Source: an uncultured Coprococcus sp.
GTDB taxonomy: Bacteria > Bacillota > Clostridia > Lachnospirales > Lachnospiraceae
Direction: 5' to 3'
NCBI GenBank assembly: GCA_900548215.1
Contig: URJI01000042.1
Coordinates: forward strand, 1 to 23,519
DNA: 23,519 nucleotides
In this document: positions 14,629 to 22,846 of the stretch, piece by piece
Position numbering within the stretch: position 1 is the stretch's first letter
How the letters are laid out: each line of letters starts with the position of its first letter
Notes under the pieces: model-generated
What the model was told of the DNA's origin: nothing
Seen by the model: only the letters and a program-made list of their open reading frames with translations
The model's database searches: none
Made by a program: the position numbers and the translations under genes

Positions 14629-16626
14629 ATGGAATTTAATGATTCACAGAAGAGAGCTATAAGACATGGAGATGGACCGATGCTCCTGCTGGCAGGACCT
14701 GGATCAGGCAAGACAACGGTCCTCACCCACAGAATAGAATATATGATAGAAAGTCAGGGAATACGTCCTGACAATATACTGGTCATAACGTTTACCAAGG
14801 CTGCTGCAAATGAGATGAAAGTACGGTTTCAGAAACTGTGCCCTGAGGTGAGGGATGTTACATTTGGCACATTTCATTCGGTTTTTTTCTGGATACTGCG
14901 AAATGCCTATAACTATAAGGGATCGGATATCGTGACTGATTCCGAAAAATATGGAGCCATAAGAGACAGTATAGACAGGCATGGTTTCAGATATGACAGT
15001 CAGGAGGATTTTGCAAGGAATGTTGTAGGCGAGATTGGTTGTGTCAAAAGTGATATGGCGGATATTTGTTCTTACGAGAGCAAGACGATGAAACCGGATG
15101 ATTTCAGAGTTGTATATCAGGAATATGAGTGCTTTTTGAGAAAACATGGCAAGATAGATTTTGATGATATGCTGGTGTTTACCTATGAGCTTCTCTCGGA
15201 GCGCCCTGATATATGCGGTATGTGGAGACAAAAATTCAGGTATATTCTTATAGATGAATTTCAAGACATAAATATGATACAGTATGAGGTAGTGAAGCTG
15301 TTGGCCGGGGATGACAAGAATGTGTTTGTAGTTGGAGATGATGATCAGTCTGTATATGGATTCAGGGGGGCGGCACCATCAATCATGAAGAGGTTTCCAG
15401 AGGATTTTCCTGGCACGGTTATAGAATACCTCAATGTAAATTACCGGTGCAGCTATGATATAGTAGAGTGCTCCAAGCGAATCATAGGAAACAACAGTGA
15501 CCGATATGACAAGAAACTGAAATCTGCATTTGAACCGGGGAAAAGTGACAGAGTCCATATAATTAAGGTTGAGAATATGACAGAGCAGAACAGGAGGATC
15601 ATAGAACGTATAGAGGAGCTGAACAGAAATGGAATTCCATTTTCTGACATGGCGGTTATATTCAGGACAAATACTGAGCCGAGAGCGCTGACATCCAAAT
15701 TCATGGAGAGGGGGATCCCATTTTCTATGAAGGACAGTATTCCGAATATATTCACTCATTTTCTTGCCCAGAATGTATTTGACTACATAAAATTAGCCAG
15801 GGGTGCGAGGGACAGACGGACTGTGCTGCAGATTATAAACAAACCTAACAGATATATAAGCAGAGATGCGCTTGATTCACCTGTATTTGATTTTGAATCG
15901 CTTAGACAGTATTACAGGGACAAATACCGCATAATAAACAACATAAATGTGCTGGAGAATGATCTGGACAGGATAAGCGGACTTGCACCATATGCCGCTG
16001 TGAATTATATCAGAAAGGCTGTAGGTCTGGATTCGTATGTTCGTGAGTATGCAGAGTATAGAGGCATAGATGTTGATGACTACGTGGATATTCTTGATGA
16101 GATACAGGAAAGTTCAAGAGATTTTCTGAGCTTTGATGCCTGGTTTGAGTATATAGAGGATTATTCAAAGGAATTGGCAGAGCAGAACAAGCATGGAAGT
16201 GTGGTTTCCGACTCGGTCACATTTGCAACCATGCACGGCGCAAAAGGTCTGGAATATTCGTATGTGTTCATAATGAATGCAGTGGAGGGGATAACTCCAC
16301 ATAAAAAATCTCTGAATGATGGCTGTGTCGAGGAGGAGAGACGGCTTTTTTATGTCGCTGTCACCAGAGCCAAATATGGACTATATGTATATGTTCCACA
16401 GAAAGTATATGGCAGAGGCAGCAGTGCATCGAGATTTGTTAGGGAGATGTTGATTGACAGGAATCTCATAAAAGCGGGCAATACCATAGTGCACAAACGG
16501 TATGGAAGGGGAACGATAACTTATGCTGATTCAAAGAAGCTGTGTGTGCACTTTGAAAAGACCGGAGAGACTAAGACTCTGAGCCTGGAATACACTATAG
16601 GGAATGATCTTATAGAGAATATATAA
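14629..16626 (+). CDS. UvrD/PcrA-type superfamily 1 DNA helicase
   Basis: A 665-residue 3'-5' DNA helicase of the UvrD/Rep/PcrA group, acting in repair and at replication or transcription conflicts. Visible motifs in order are the Q motif (Q7), motif I AGPGSGKT (22-29), Ia TFTKAAANEM, II DEFQD, III GDDDQSVYGFRGA, V TMHGAKGLEY and VI RRLFYVAVTRAK. The C-terminal tail VHKRYGRGTITYADSKK resembles the Tudor-like domain by which PcrA binds RNA polymerase. It is about 60-80 residues shorter than typical PcrA, with a reduced 2B region. Clostridia often carry both a full PcrA and shorter relatives, so I do not give it the pcrA symbol. AAGGAG lies 5 bases before the ATG. Confidence 0.92.
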   Translation: MEFNDSQKRAIRHGDGPMLLLAGPGSGKTTVLTHRIEYMIESQGIRPDNILVITFTKAAANEMKVRFQKLCPEVRDVTFGTFHSVFFWILRNAYNYKGSDIVTDSEKYGAIRDSIDRHGFRYDSQEDFARNVVGEIGCVKSDMADICSYESKTMKPDDFRVVYQEYECFLRKHGKIDFDDMLVFTYELLSERPDICGMWRQKFRYILIDEFQDINMIQYEVVKLLAGDDKNVFVVGDDDQSVYGFRGAAPSIMKRFPEDFPGTVIEYLNVNYRCSYDIVECSKRIIGNNSDRYDKKLKSAFEPGKSDRVHIIKVENMTEQNRRIIERIEELNRNGIPFSDMAVIFRTNTEPRALTSKFMERGIPFSMKDSIPNIFTHFLAQNVFDYIKLARGARDRRTVLQIINKPNRYISRDALDSPVFDFESLRQYYRDKYRIINNINVLENDLDRISGLAPYAAVNYIRKAVGLDSYVREYAEYRGIDVDDYVDILDEIQESSRDFLSFDAWFEYIEDYSKELAEQNKHGSVVSDSVTFATMHGAKGLEYSYVFIMNAVEGITPHKKSLNDGCVEEERRLFYVAVTRAKYGLYVYVPQKVYGRGSSASRFVREMLIDRNLIKAGNTIVHKRYGRGTITYADSKKLCVHFEKTGETKTLSLEYTIGNDLIENI

Positions 16627-16638
16627 GAGTATAGAAAA

Positions 16639-16766
16639 ACCACATAATATCTCTCAGGCGGTATGCCCGAAGAAACATCCCCGGGTAATGCCCGAAGAAA
16701 CATCCCCGGGGAATGTCCGAAGAAACGTACTCGGGGATGTCCCAAATCTGAGAAATATTATGTGGT
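16639..16766. repeat. 19-bp inverted repeat enclosing a repeat array; shared terminator-like element
   Basis: Arms 16639-16657 and 16748-16766 pair over 19 bases with one mismatch. On the - strand the stem is followed by TTTTT, on the + strand by TATTTT, as expected of a two-way terminator between the convergent helicase and DUF1292 genes. Unusually, the loop is 90 bases long and holds three tandem 25-bp units. Confidence 0.8.
16663..16737. repeat. three 25-bp tandem repeats (CCGAAGAAACATCCCCGGG core)
   Basis: Units at 16663-16687, 16688-16712 and 16713-16737. The first two are nearly identical; the third is diverged (GTCCGAAGAAACGTACTCGG). The units are more G+C-rich than their surroundings. 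The sequence after unit 3, CGGGGATGT (16732-16740), is complementary to ACATCCCCG in units 1 and 2, so alternative stems can form inside the loop. The period is not a multiple of three, so it is not a coding repeat. Confidence 0.92.
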
Positions 16767-16796
16767 ATTTTATATAGTTTCTTATGTTGTTTTGGT

Positions 16797-17099
16797 TTAT
16801 TCTGTATCTTCTGAGTTGAATTCCAGATCATCCAGTATCTCGTCGAGAGCATCTGCAACTTCGTTGAACTCGTCCTCGTCAGTGATCTCGTCCAGATCAA
16901 CATCGTCACCATGTTCGGTGTATCTGTATACGAGAATATCTGAATCCTCATCATCTGATGGAAGGAGGGCGGCATAGGTTGTGCCGTTTACATCAAATCT
17001 GGCGATAATCTCACAACTGCATGTACTGCCGTCCTCATAAGTTATGTCTATCATCTCAATGTCCATCTGATCATCCTGTGGGTTTTTATTGTCTGCCAT
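16797..17099 (-). CDS. DUF1292 family acidic protein (YrzB-like)
   Basis: A 100-residue, strongly acidic soluble protein of family DUF1292, common in Firmicutes and functionally uncharacterised. The core MIDITYEDGSTCSCEIIARFDVNGTTYAALLP is the family domain; the C-terminal third is almost all Asp, Glu and small residues (DVDLDEITDEDEFNEVADALDEIL). AAGGAG lies 7 bases before the ATG on the - strand. It has its own strong promoter, divergent from glgA. Confidence 0.9.
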   Translation of the reverse strand: MADNKNPQDDQMDIEMIDITYEDGSTCSCEIIARFDVNGTTYAALLPSDDEDSDILVYRYTEHGDDVDLDEITDEDEFNEVADALDEILDDLEFNSEDTE

Positions 17100-17144
17100 G
17101 TCTTATCTCCTTGTATAATAGTAAAATGATTCCTAGTTGATTAC

Positions 17145-17173
17145 ATAATAAATTTGGAAGGGGCAATTGTCAA
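17145..17173 (-). promoter_or_regulatory. promoter for the DUF1292 gene
   Basis: On the - strand, TTGACA (17168-17173), a 17-base spacer and TATTAT (17145-17150). Its -35 lies 5 bases from the -35 of the glgA promoter on the other strand. Confidence 0.75.
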
Positions 17174-17178
17174 CTTTA

Positions 17179-17207
17179 TTGAATTATAGCAGTCCGTGTG
17201 ATATAAT
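17179..17207 (+). promoter_or_regulatory. promoter for glgA with a long leader
   Basis: TTGAAT (17179-17184), a 17-base spacer and a perfect TATAAT (17202-17207). Transcription should start near 17214, giving a leader of about 125 bases. In it, GCGCA/TGCGC (17220-17224, 17242-17246) and CATGTC/GACATG (17246-17251, 17265-17270) could form two short competing stems. No known riboswitch is recognised. Confidence 0.75.
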
Positions 17208-17339
17208 AAACCTAAATTTGCGCAAACATGTGGAGACTGTCTGCGCATGTCGGTCTGATGCGATGACATGTAATTATTATGGGTGATGTGGGTGTTGCAT
17301 TTGAAGACGAAAAGTAAAGATGTTATGGAGGGTTTTTAG

Positions 17340-18776
17340 ATGAAGAAGGTTGCTTATATAGCTTCGGAGTGTGTTCCTTTTATCAAGACCGGTGGACTTG
17401 CGGATGTAGTGGGAACTCTGCCAAAGATATTTGACAAGAATGAGTATGATGTGAGAGTTATCATGCCTAACTATCTCTGTATCCCGAATAAGTACAGAGA
17501 GAAGATGCAGTATCTCACGCATTTCTATATGGATATAGGTTATAAGAATGACTACGTGGGAGTTATGTATCTGGAGTACGAAGGCGTTAAGGTATATTTC
17601 ATTGATAACGAGTATTATTTCAACGGATTCACTCCTTACGGCGATGTAAAGTGGGATATCGAGAAGTTCTGTTATTTCTCAAAGGCGGCGCTTTCAATTC
17701 TTCCATCCATAGGCTTCCAGCCAGATATCCTTCACTGCCATGACTGGCAGGCAGGACTTGTTCCGGTATATCTCAAGACTCTCTTTGCGGGAGATTTGTT
17801 CTATACCAGTATGAAGTCGGTTATGACAATTCATAACCTTCAGTTCCAGGGTAAGTGGGATATAAAGACTTTACAGGAGTATTCAGGACTTCCTGATTAT
17901 GTATTTACACCTGATAAGCTTGAGATCAAGAAGGATGCTGCCATGCTCAAGGGTGGTCTCGTATATGCAGACAAGATAACTACTGTCAGCAACACATATG
18001 CCAAGGAGATCCAGACTCCATATTACGGAGAGGGACTTGATGGACTCTTAAGTGCGAGATGGCAGTCCCTGTGGGGAATTGTGAACGGCATAGATTACGA
18101 AGTATGGAATCCGGCTACGGATCCTCAGATATACAAGAACTACAGTGTGGACAACTTCAGGAATCTGAAGAAGATCAACAAGTTAGAGCTGCAGAAGGAA
18201 TGTGGACTCCCTCAGGATGAGAACCAGTTTGTGATAGGAATTATATCCAGACTGACAGACCAGAAGGGTCTTGATCTTGTTGACAGGATCATGAATGATA
18301 TATGTTGTGACGGAGTACAGTTCATAGTTCTTGGAACAGGTGACAGCAGATATGAGAACATGTTCAAATATTATCAGGGCATCCACCCTGCAAAGGTTTC
18401 AGCGAACATCTATTATTCAGACGAGAGATCACATAAGATGTACGCCGGATGTGATGTGATGCTTGTGCCGTCCAGGTTTGAGCCTTGCGGACTTACACAG
18501 CTCATGGCTCTTAGGTATGGTACAGTTCCTATTGTCAGAGAGACAGGCGGTCTTGCAGATACTGTTGAACCATATAATCAGTTTGACGGAAGCGGAACGG
18601 GATTCTCATTTGCAAACTATGATGCTTTTGAACTTCTGAATGCAATCAATTATGCGAAGGAAGTTTACTATAATAACAAAGAAGCGTGGTATTTTATCCA
18701 GGAGCATGGCATGAGAAAAGATTACTCATGGAATAGTTCAGCTAATATATATAAGGATCTCTATAATTCATTATAA
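17340..18776 (+). CDS. glgA: glycogen synthase (ADP-glucose), GT5 family
   Basis: GlgA transfers glucose from ADP-glucose to the growing alpha-1,4-glucan chain in glycogen storage. The 478-residue length is standard. The N-terminal nucleotide-sugar motif KTGGLADV starts at K16; the C-terminal Rossmann lobe shows VPSRFEPCGLTQLMALRYG and ETGGLADTV, the conserved acceptor and donor site region. GGAGGG lies about 8 bases ahead of the ATG. No other glg genes are in the window, so glgA is a separate unit with its own promoter and terminator. Confidence 0.97.
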   Translation: MKKVAYIASECVPFIKTGGLADVVGTLPKIFDKNEYDVRVIMPNYLCIPNKYREKMQYLTHFYMDIGYKNDYVGVMYLEYEGVKVYFIDNEYYFNGFTPYGDVKWDIEKFCYFSKAALSILPSIGFQPDILHCHDWQAGLVPVYLKTLFAGDLFYTSMKSVMTIHNLQFQGKWDIKTLQEYSGLPDYVFTPDKLEIKKDAAMLKGGLVYADKITTVSNTYAKEIQTPYYGEGLDGLLSARWQSLWGIVNGIDYEVWNPATDPQIYKNYSVDNFRNLKKINKLELQKECGLPQDENQFVIGIISRLTDQKGLDLVDRIMNDICCDGVQFIVLGTGDSRYENMFKYYQGIHPAKVSANIYYSDERSHKMYAGCDVMLVPSRFEPCGLTQLMALRYGTVPIVRETGGLADTVEPYNQFDGSGTGFSFANYDAFELLNAINYAKEVYYNNKEAWYFIQEHGMRKDYSWNSSANIYKDLYNSL

Positions 18777-18800
18777 GATCGGTTGTTAAGTATATGGAAG

Positions 18801-18834
18801 AGGCAGAGAATGATTTGCATTTTCTGCCTTTTTT
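18801..18834 (+). terminator. intrinsic terminator after glgA
   Basis: Arms 18801-18812 and 18818-18829 (AGGCAGAGAATG / CATTTTCTGCCT, one G-U pair), 5-base loop ATTTG, then TTTTT. Confidence 0.92.
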
Positions 18835-18867
18835 AAAGGAGTACGTCAGTCTTATGTTAAAGATTGG

Positions 18868-18942
18868 TATATAGCATAAGAGCTACAAGCTACAAAGACC
18901 GTAAGGCCTCTGTTACAGATTTAAGCTTGATATATAGCATAA
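18868..18942. repeat. TATATAGCATAA direct repeat in the rqcH upstream region
   Basis: The 12-base box TATATAGCATAA occurs at 18868-18879 and again at 18931-18942. Between them are two GCTACAA units in tandem. After the second box a small hairpin CCGC-TGCAG-GCGG follows. The region precedes rqcH and shows no clear standard promoter; the boxes may hold -10 elements or a binding site. Confidence 0.6.
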
Positions 18943-19001
18943 ATTCTATCCGCTGCAGGCGGTTTAAGATGGCGTGGGGTAAACAGACAGGAGAGACAGT
19001 T

Positions 19002-20747
19002 ATGGCATTTGACGGAATAGTGATATCCAATGTGGTAAGAGATATGAAGGAGAATCTCATAGATGGGCGAATATATAAGATATATCAGCCGGAGAAGGAT
19101 GAACTGAATCTGGTGATAAAGAACAACAGGGAGAATTACAGACTGCTTATGTCTGCAGATGCGAGTCTTCCGCTTATATATATGCAGCAGTCTTCAAAGG
19201 AGAATCCTATGACCGCGCCGAATTTCTGTATGCTGCTCAGAAAACACATCAGCAATGGCAGGATAGTTGATGTGTATCAGCCCGGATTTGAGAGAATAGT
19301 CGTTGTAGTTATAGAACATCTCGATGAGCTTGGGGATCTGAGAAGAAAGAAACTCATCATAGAGATTATGGGTAAACACAGCAATATAATATTTGCCACA
19401 GAGGATGACATGATCATTGACAGCATCAAGCATATCTCACATATGGTTAGTTCTGTCAGGGAAGTTCTACCGGGAAGACAGTATGAATTTCCACCGGCGG
19501 GGGGCAAGATATCTCCGCTTGAGATATCACAGGATGAGCTTGCATCAAGGATCAGGAATACACCGTCGAATGCAATCAAGGCAATATATCAGAATATCAC
19601 AGGATTTTCACCTGTGGCTGCGGCTGAACTGTGCTACAGAGCAGGCATAGATGGCAACATGCCGACAGACAGCCTGACAGATGATGATGTGAATAGACTT
19701 TGCGGTGAGTTTGAAAAGGCTGTGACAGACATCCGAGAGGGACGTTATACTCCTCAGATCATCATGGATGGATATACACCGGTGGAATTCTCATCGATGG
19801 ATCTCACCATGTATAATGACAAGCAGGTCGAGACGAGAGACAACATATCCCAGGTTCTTGACGAATATTTCTACAGAAAAAGTGCAGTGACAAGGATGCG
19901 CCAGAAGTCCGCTGATCTCAGGAAGATAGTTTCAAATGCAATAGAGAGAACGGCAAAAAAATATGACCTTCAGCTAAAGCAGCTCAAGGATACAGAATCG
20001 AGAGACAAATACCGTGTGTATGGAGAACTGATAAATACATACGGATACAATATAGAACAGGGTGCGGACAGCTTTGAGGCACTCAATTATTACACTAACG
20101 AGATGATAAAGATACCTCTTGACAAGACGATATCGGTCATGGACAACTCAAAGAGGTATTTTGCAAAATACAACAAGCTCAAGAGAACATATGAGGCACT
20201 CACTGAGCTTACGGCTACGACTAAGAGTGAGCTGGATCATCTTCAGTCGGTACAGGCATTTCTTGATATGGCCATAGATGAGAGCTCACTGTCACAGGTG
20301 AAGGATGAGCTGGTGTCTTGCGGTTACATCAAAGGAAGATACGGGCGCAAGGGAGACCGCAAAAAGCCTAAGACAAAGCCTCTCCATTATGTGTCAAAGG
20401 ATGGATTTCATATGTATGTCGGCAAGAACAACATACAGAATGATGAGCTCACATTCAAGCTGGCAAATGGCGGGGATATGTGGTTCCATGCAAAGAAGAT
20501 GCCGGGATCCCATGTGATCGTGAGACTTGAGGGAGCAGGGGAGCTTCCGGATTCAACCTATGAGGAGGCTGCAAGACTTGCAGCATATTATTCGTCAGGA
20601 AGAACCGCACCTAAGGTTGAGGTTGATTATACTGAGAGGAAGAATATAAAGAAGCCGGCGGGCGCCAAGCCGGGATTTGTCATATACCACACTAACTATT
20701 CCATGATCGCAGAACCGAATATAGTGGGTATAAAAGAAGAACAATAA
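19002..20747 (+). CDS. rqcH: RqcH, ribosome quality-control NFACT protein
   Basis: RqcH (bacterial NEMF relative, often called fibronectin-binding protein) binds 50S subunits carrying a stalled peptidyl-tRNA and recruits tRNA-Ala to add a C-terminal alanine tail that marks the chain for degradation. The ATG at 19002 is preferred over one 138 bases upstream: AGGAG (18989-18993) lies 8 bases before it and the protein then starts MAFDGIVISNVV, as family members do. The 581 residues comprise NFACT-N (to about 210), a helix-hairpin-helix segment (FSPVAAAELCYRAG), long coiled coils (about 280-440) and NFACT-R (GFHMYVGKNN, GGDMWFHAKKMPGSHVI). The tRNA-binding Asp-Arg pair known at 97-98 in Bacillus RqcH is Glu97-Arg98 here. 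Confidence 0.93.
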   Translation: MAFDGIVISNVVRDMKENLIDGRIYKIYQPEKDELNLVIKNNRENYRLLMSADASLPLIYMQQSSKENPMTAPNFCMLLRKHISNGRIVDVYQPGFERIVVVVIEHLDELGDLRRKKLIIEIMGKHSNIIFATEDDMIIDSIKHISHMVSSVREVLPGRQYEFPPAGGKISPLEISQDELASRIRNTPSNAIKAIYQNITGFSPVAAAELCYRAGIDGNMPTDSLTDDDVNRLCGEFEKAVTDIREGRYTPQIIMDGYTPVEFSSMDLTMYNDKQVETRDNISQVLDEYFYRKSAVTRMRQKSADLRKIVSNAIERTAKKYDLQLKQLKDTESRDKYRVYGELINTYGYNIEQGADSFEALNYYTNEMIKIPLDKTISVMDNSKRYFAKYNKLKRTYEALTELTATTKSELDHLQSVQAFLDMAIDESSLSQVKDELVSCGYIKGRYGRKGDRKKPKTKPLHYVSKDGFHMYVGKNNIQNDELTFKLANGGDMWFHAKKMPGSHVIVRLEGAGELPDSTYEEAARLAAYYSSGRTAPKVEVDYTERKNIKKPAGAKPGFVIYHTNYSMIAEPNIVGIKEEQ

Positions 20748-20752
20748 AAAAT

Positions 20753-20781
20753 TTGATTTTTAAACAGGTGTGAAGTATAAT
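20753..20781 (+). promoter_or_regulatory. promoter for the yicC-gmk-rpoZ operon
   Basis: TTGATT (20753-20758), a 17-base spacer, TATAAT (20776-20781), directly after the rqcH stop. Predicted leader about 50 bases. No terminator separates it from rqcH. Confidence 0.7.
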
Positions 20782-20839
20782 ATATTATCTGTTGTCAGAC
20801 TTATGTATACGGGCATCTGTTGGAATACAGGAGATAGAT

Positions 20840-21718
20840 ATGATAAAGAGTATGACAGGCTTCGGCAGAAGCGAGCATGTGACGGATGCTTACAAGATAG
20901 TTGTGGAGATGAAATCTGTAAATCACAGGTTTTGCGATATAAACATAAAGCTTCCAAAGAAGATAAGTTTTTTTGAGACTACCATAAGAACATATCTCAA
21001 GAAGTATATTGAGAGAGGCAAGGTCGATGTGTTCATTACATATGAGGATTTTGCCAGTGACAATGTGAAACTCAAGTACAACAGAGAGGTTGCTGCCAGA
21101 TATATGGATTATTTCAATGAGATGGCAGCAGATTTTGGAATTCAGAACAATATCACGCCGTCGATCCTTGGAGGATTCCCGGATGTGTTCACTGTTGAGG
21201 AACAGGCTGTGGATCAGGATGAACTCTGGAAGATCATATCGGCATCCCTTGATGAGGCTGCTGAGATGTTTGTAGCATCCAGGAAGACTGAAGGAGAGAA
21301 CCTCAGAAGAGATATGCTGGATAAGCTGGATGAGATGAAGGCAGCCGTCGATTATATAGAGGATGTATCACCGGCGCTTGTTGAAGAATACAGGAACAAA
21401 CTCACTGATAAGATTGCGGAGGTTCTGGAGAATCCAGTTATAGATGAGAACAGGATAGCCACGGAAGTGGTTATCTACGCAGATAAGATATGTGTGGATG
21501 AGGAGACAGTCAGACTCAAGAGCCATATAGACAGTACGCGCAAGATACTTGAGGCCGGTGGCAGCGTTGGAAGAAAGCTTGATTTTATAGCACAGGAGAT
21601 GAACCGCGAGGCAAACACGATACTTTCAAAGGCAAATTCGCTTGATGTGTCGGACAAGGCTATTCAGCTCAAGACAGATATTGAGAAAGTAAGAGAACAG
21701 ATTCAGAATCTGGAATAA
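20840..21718 (+). CDS. yicC: YicC/YloC family endoribonuclease
   Basis: A 292-residue protein of the YicC family; the E. coli member is an endoribonuclease involved in small-RNA decay, and the Bacillus relative is YloC. The start at 20840 gives MIKSMTGFGRSE, the family N-terminus, with AGGAG 6 bases upstream; an earlier in-frame ATG at 20792 lies in the leader and is rejected. The N-terminal YicC_N domain (VEMKSVNHRFCDINIKLP) and the C-terminal DUF1732 block (GRKLDFIAQEMNREANTILSKAN) are both clear. Thirty bases ahead of gmk, in the operon order well known from Bacillus and Clostridia. Confidence 0.95.
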   Translation: MIKSMTGFGRSEHVTDAYKIVVEMKSVNHRFCDINIKLPKKISFFETTIRTYLKKYIERGKVDVFITYEDFASDNVKLKYNREVAARYMDYFNEMAADFGIQNNITPSILGGFPDVFTVEEQAVDQDELWKIISASLDEAAEMFVASRKTEGENLRRDMLDKLDEMKAAVDYIEDVSPALVEEYRNKLTDKIAEVLENPVIDENRIATEVVIYADKICVDEETVRLKSHIDSTRKILEAGGSVGRKLDFIAQEMNREANTILSKANSLDVSDKAIQLKTDIEKVREQIQNLE

Positions 21719-21748
21719 TATATAATTGTCAATTAGAGGTATAGGAAC

Positions 21749-22387
21749 ATGGCAGAGAATAAGACTAAGAGAGGCTCACTCATAGTGATATCCGGTTTCT
21801 CAGGTGTTGGAAAAGGTACTGTAGTAAAGAGACTTGTGTCAGATTTTGGATACAATCTTTCAGTATCAGCCACAACAAGATCTCCGAGAGATGGAGAGGT
21901 AAACGGAAGAGAATACTACTTTATGGACAGATCAGAATTTGAGAATCTGATTGATTACGGCGGATTTATAGAGTGGACACAGTACGTTGAAAACTATTAT
22001 GGAACTCCTAAAAAGTATGTGGAGGAAGGCCTTGAGGCAGGCAGGGACATCATACTTGAGATAGAAGTTATGGGTGCACTTAATGTCAAGGAACAGTTTC
22101 CTGATGCCCTGCTCATATTCATATCAGCTCCAAGCATTGCGGAGCTGAAGAACAGACTTGCCGGAAGAGGAACGGAATCAGAGGAGACCATAATAAAGAG
22201 ACTTAAGAAGGCAACTGAAGAGGCCGAGGATATGGACAAGTATGATTATGTGATCGTGAATGACGATCTTGAGGAGTGTATCAGGACTGTGGATTCGGTG
22301 ATCAGGAGCTACGGTTGCAGAAGAGATAATCAGCTTGATTATATCGCTGGAATAAAAGAAGAGCTTGCAGAGATCAAGAAACTCTGA
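21749..22387 (+). CDS. gmk: guanylate kinase
   Basis: Transfers phosphate from ATP to GMP or dGMP, giving GDP for nucleotide pools and indirectly (p)ppGpp synthesis. The 212-residue protein has the P-loop SGFSGVGKGT (15-24), the GMP-binding segment SATTRSPRDGEVNGREYYF and the lid region RLAGRGTESEETIIKRL. Full length. GAGG and AGGA sites lie in the 15 bases before the ATG. Cotranscribed with yicC and rpoZ. Confidence 0.98.
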   Translation: MAENKTKRGSLIVISGFSGVGKGTVVKRLVSDFGYNLSVSATTRSPRDGEVNGREYYFMDRSEFENLIDYGGFIEWTQYVENYYGTPKKYVEEGLEAGRDIILEIEVMGALNVKEQFPDALLIFISAPSIAELKNRLAGRGTESEETIIKRLKKATEEAEDMDKYDYVIVNDDLEECIRTVDSVIRSYGCRRDNQLDYIAGIKEELAEIKKL

Positions 22388-22455
22388 TAAATTAGACTAG
22401 ATATATATTAAGAAGACCAATTTAATGAATCATTTTAAGAAAGGAAGATAATAAA

Positions 22456-22695
22456 ATGTTGCATCCATCATACACAGATTTAATGTCAGTAGTTAATTCA
22501 GAGGTTGAGCCAGGTGAGCAGCCTGTAGTAAACAGCAGATATTCCATCGTCCTTGCAACAGCAAAGAGAGCGAGAGAGATCATAGACGGTCAGGAGCCAC
22601 TTGTACCTGCCGATCCTAAGAAGAAGCCTCTTTCAATAGCAGTTGACGAGCTTTATCATGGAAAGGTTAAGATCGTAGGAGCTGACGAAGAGTAG
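22456..22695 (+). CDS. rpoZ: RNA polymerase omega subunit
   Basis: Omega stabilises the beta-prime subunit of RNA polymerase. The 79-residue protein begins MLHPSYTDLM and carries the conserved NSRYSIVLATAKRAREI helix region, with KKPLSIAVDELYHGKV in the C-terminal part. AAAGGA lies about 10 bases ahead of the ATG. The gmk-rpoZ adjacency supports the call. In many Firmicutes coaBC and priA follow; here a terminator and a Mur ligase come next. Confidence 0.95.
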   Translation: MLHPSYTDLMSVVNSEVEPGEQPVVNSRYSIVLATAKRAREIIDGQEPLVPADPKKKPLSIAVDELYHGKVKIVGADEE

Positions 22696-22731
22696 TCTTC
22701 AGAAGATGCGGACCATATAAGCGGATTAAAA

Positions 22732-22765
22732 GGAGGTTGGAGCATATTGCACAGCCTCCATTTTT
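22732..22765 (+). terminator. intrinsic terminator after rpoZ
   Basis: GGAGGTTG (22732-22739) pairs with CAGCCTCC (22752-22759), with one T-G pair and a further short GCA/TGC stem inside; followed by ATTTTT. It separates the yicC operon from the Mur ligase gene. Confidence 0.8.
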
Positions 22766-22846
22766 CTGTGTATCAGTACACATACCTGTGATAACGGCAT
22801 ATTCTATATAAATATCGAATTGTGTCGTTTGGCAGGAGGTGGCGCC

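Noticed and set aside
16663..16737. Possible CRISPR array
   Set aside because: The 25-bp units abut directly without spacers, only three copies exist, and no cas gene is near.
17214..17339. Riboswitch in the glgA leader
   Set aside because: The leader has only short weak stems and I recognise no conserved aptamer core.
18864..19001. N-terminal 46-residue extension of RqcH
   Set aside because: The internal ATG at 19002 has a strong ribosome binding site and gives the family N-terminus; the extension has no family match and contains the repeated boxes.
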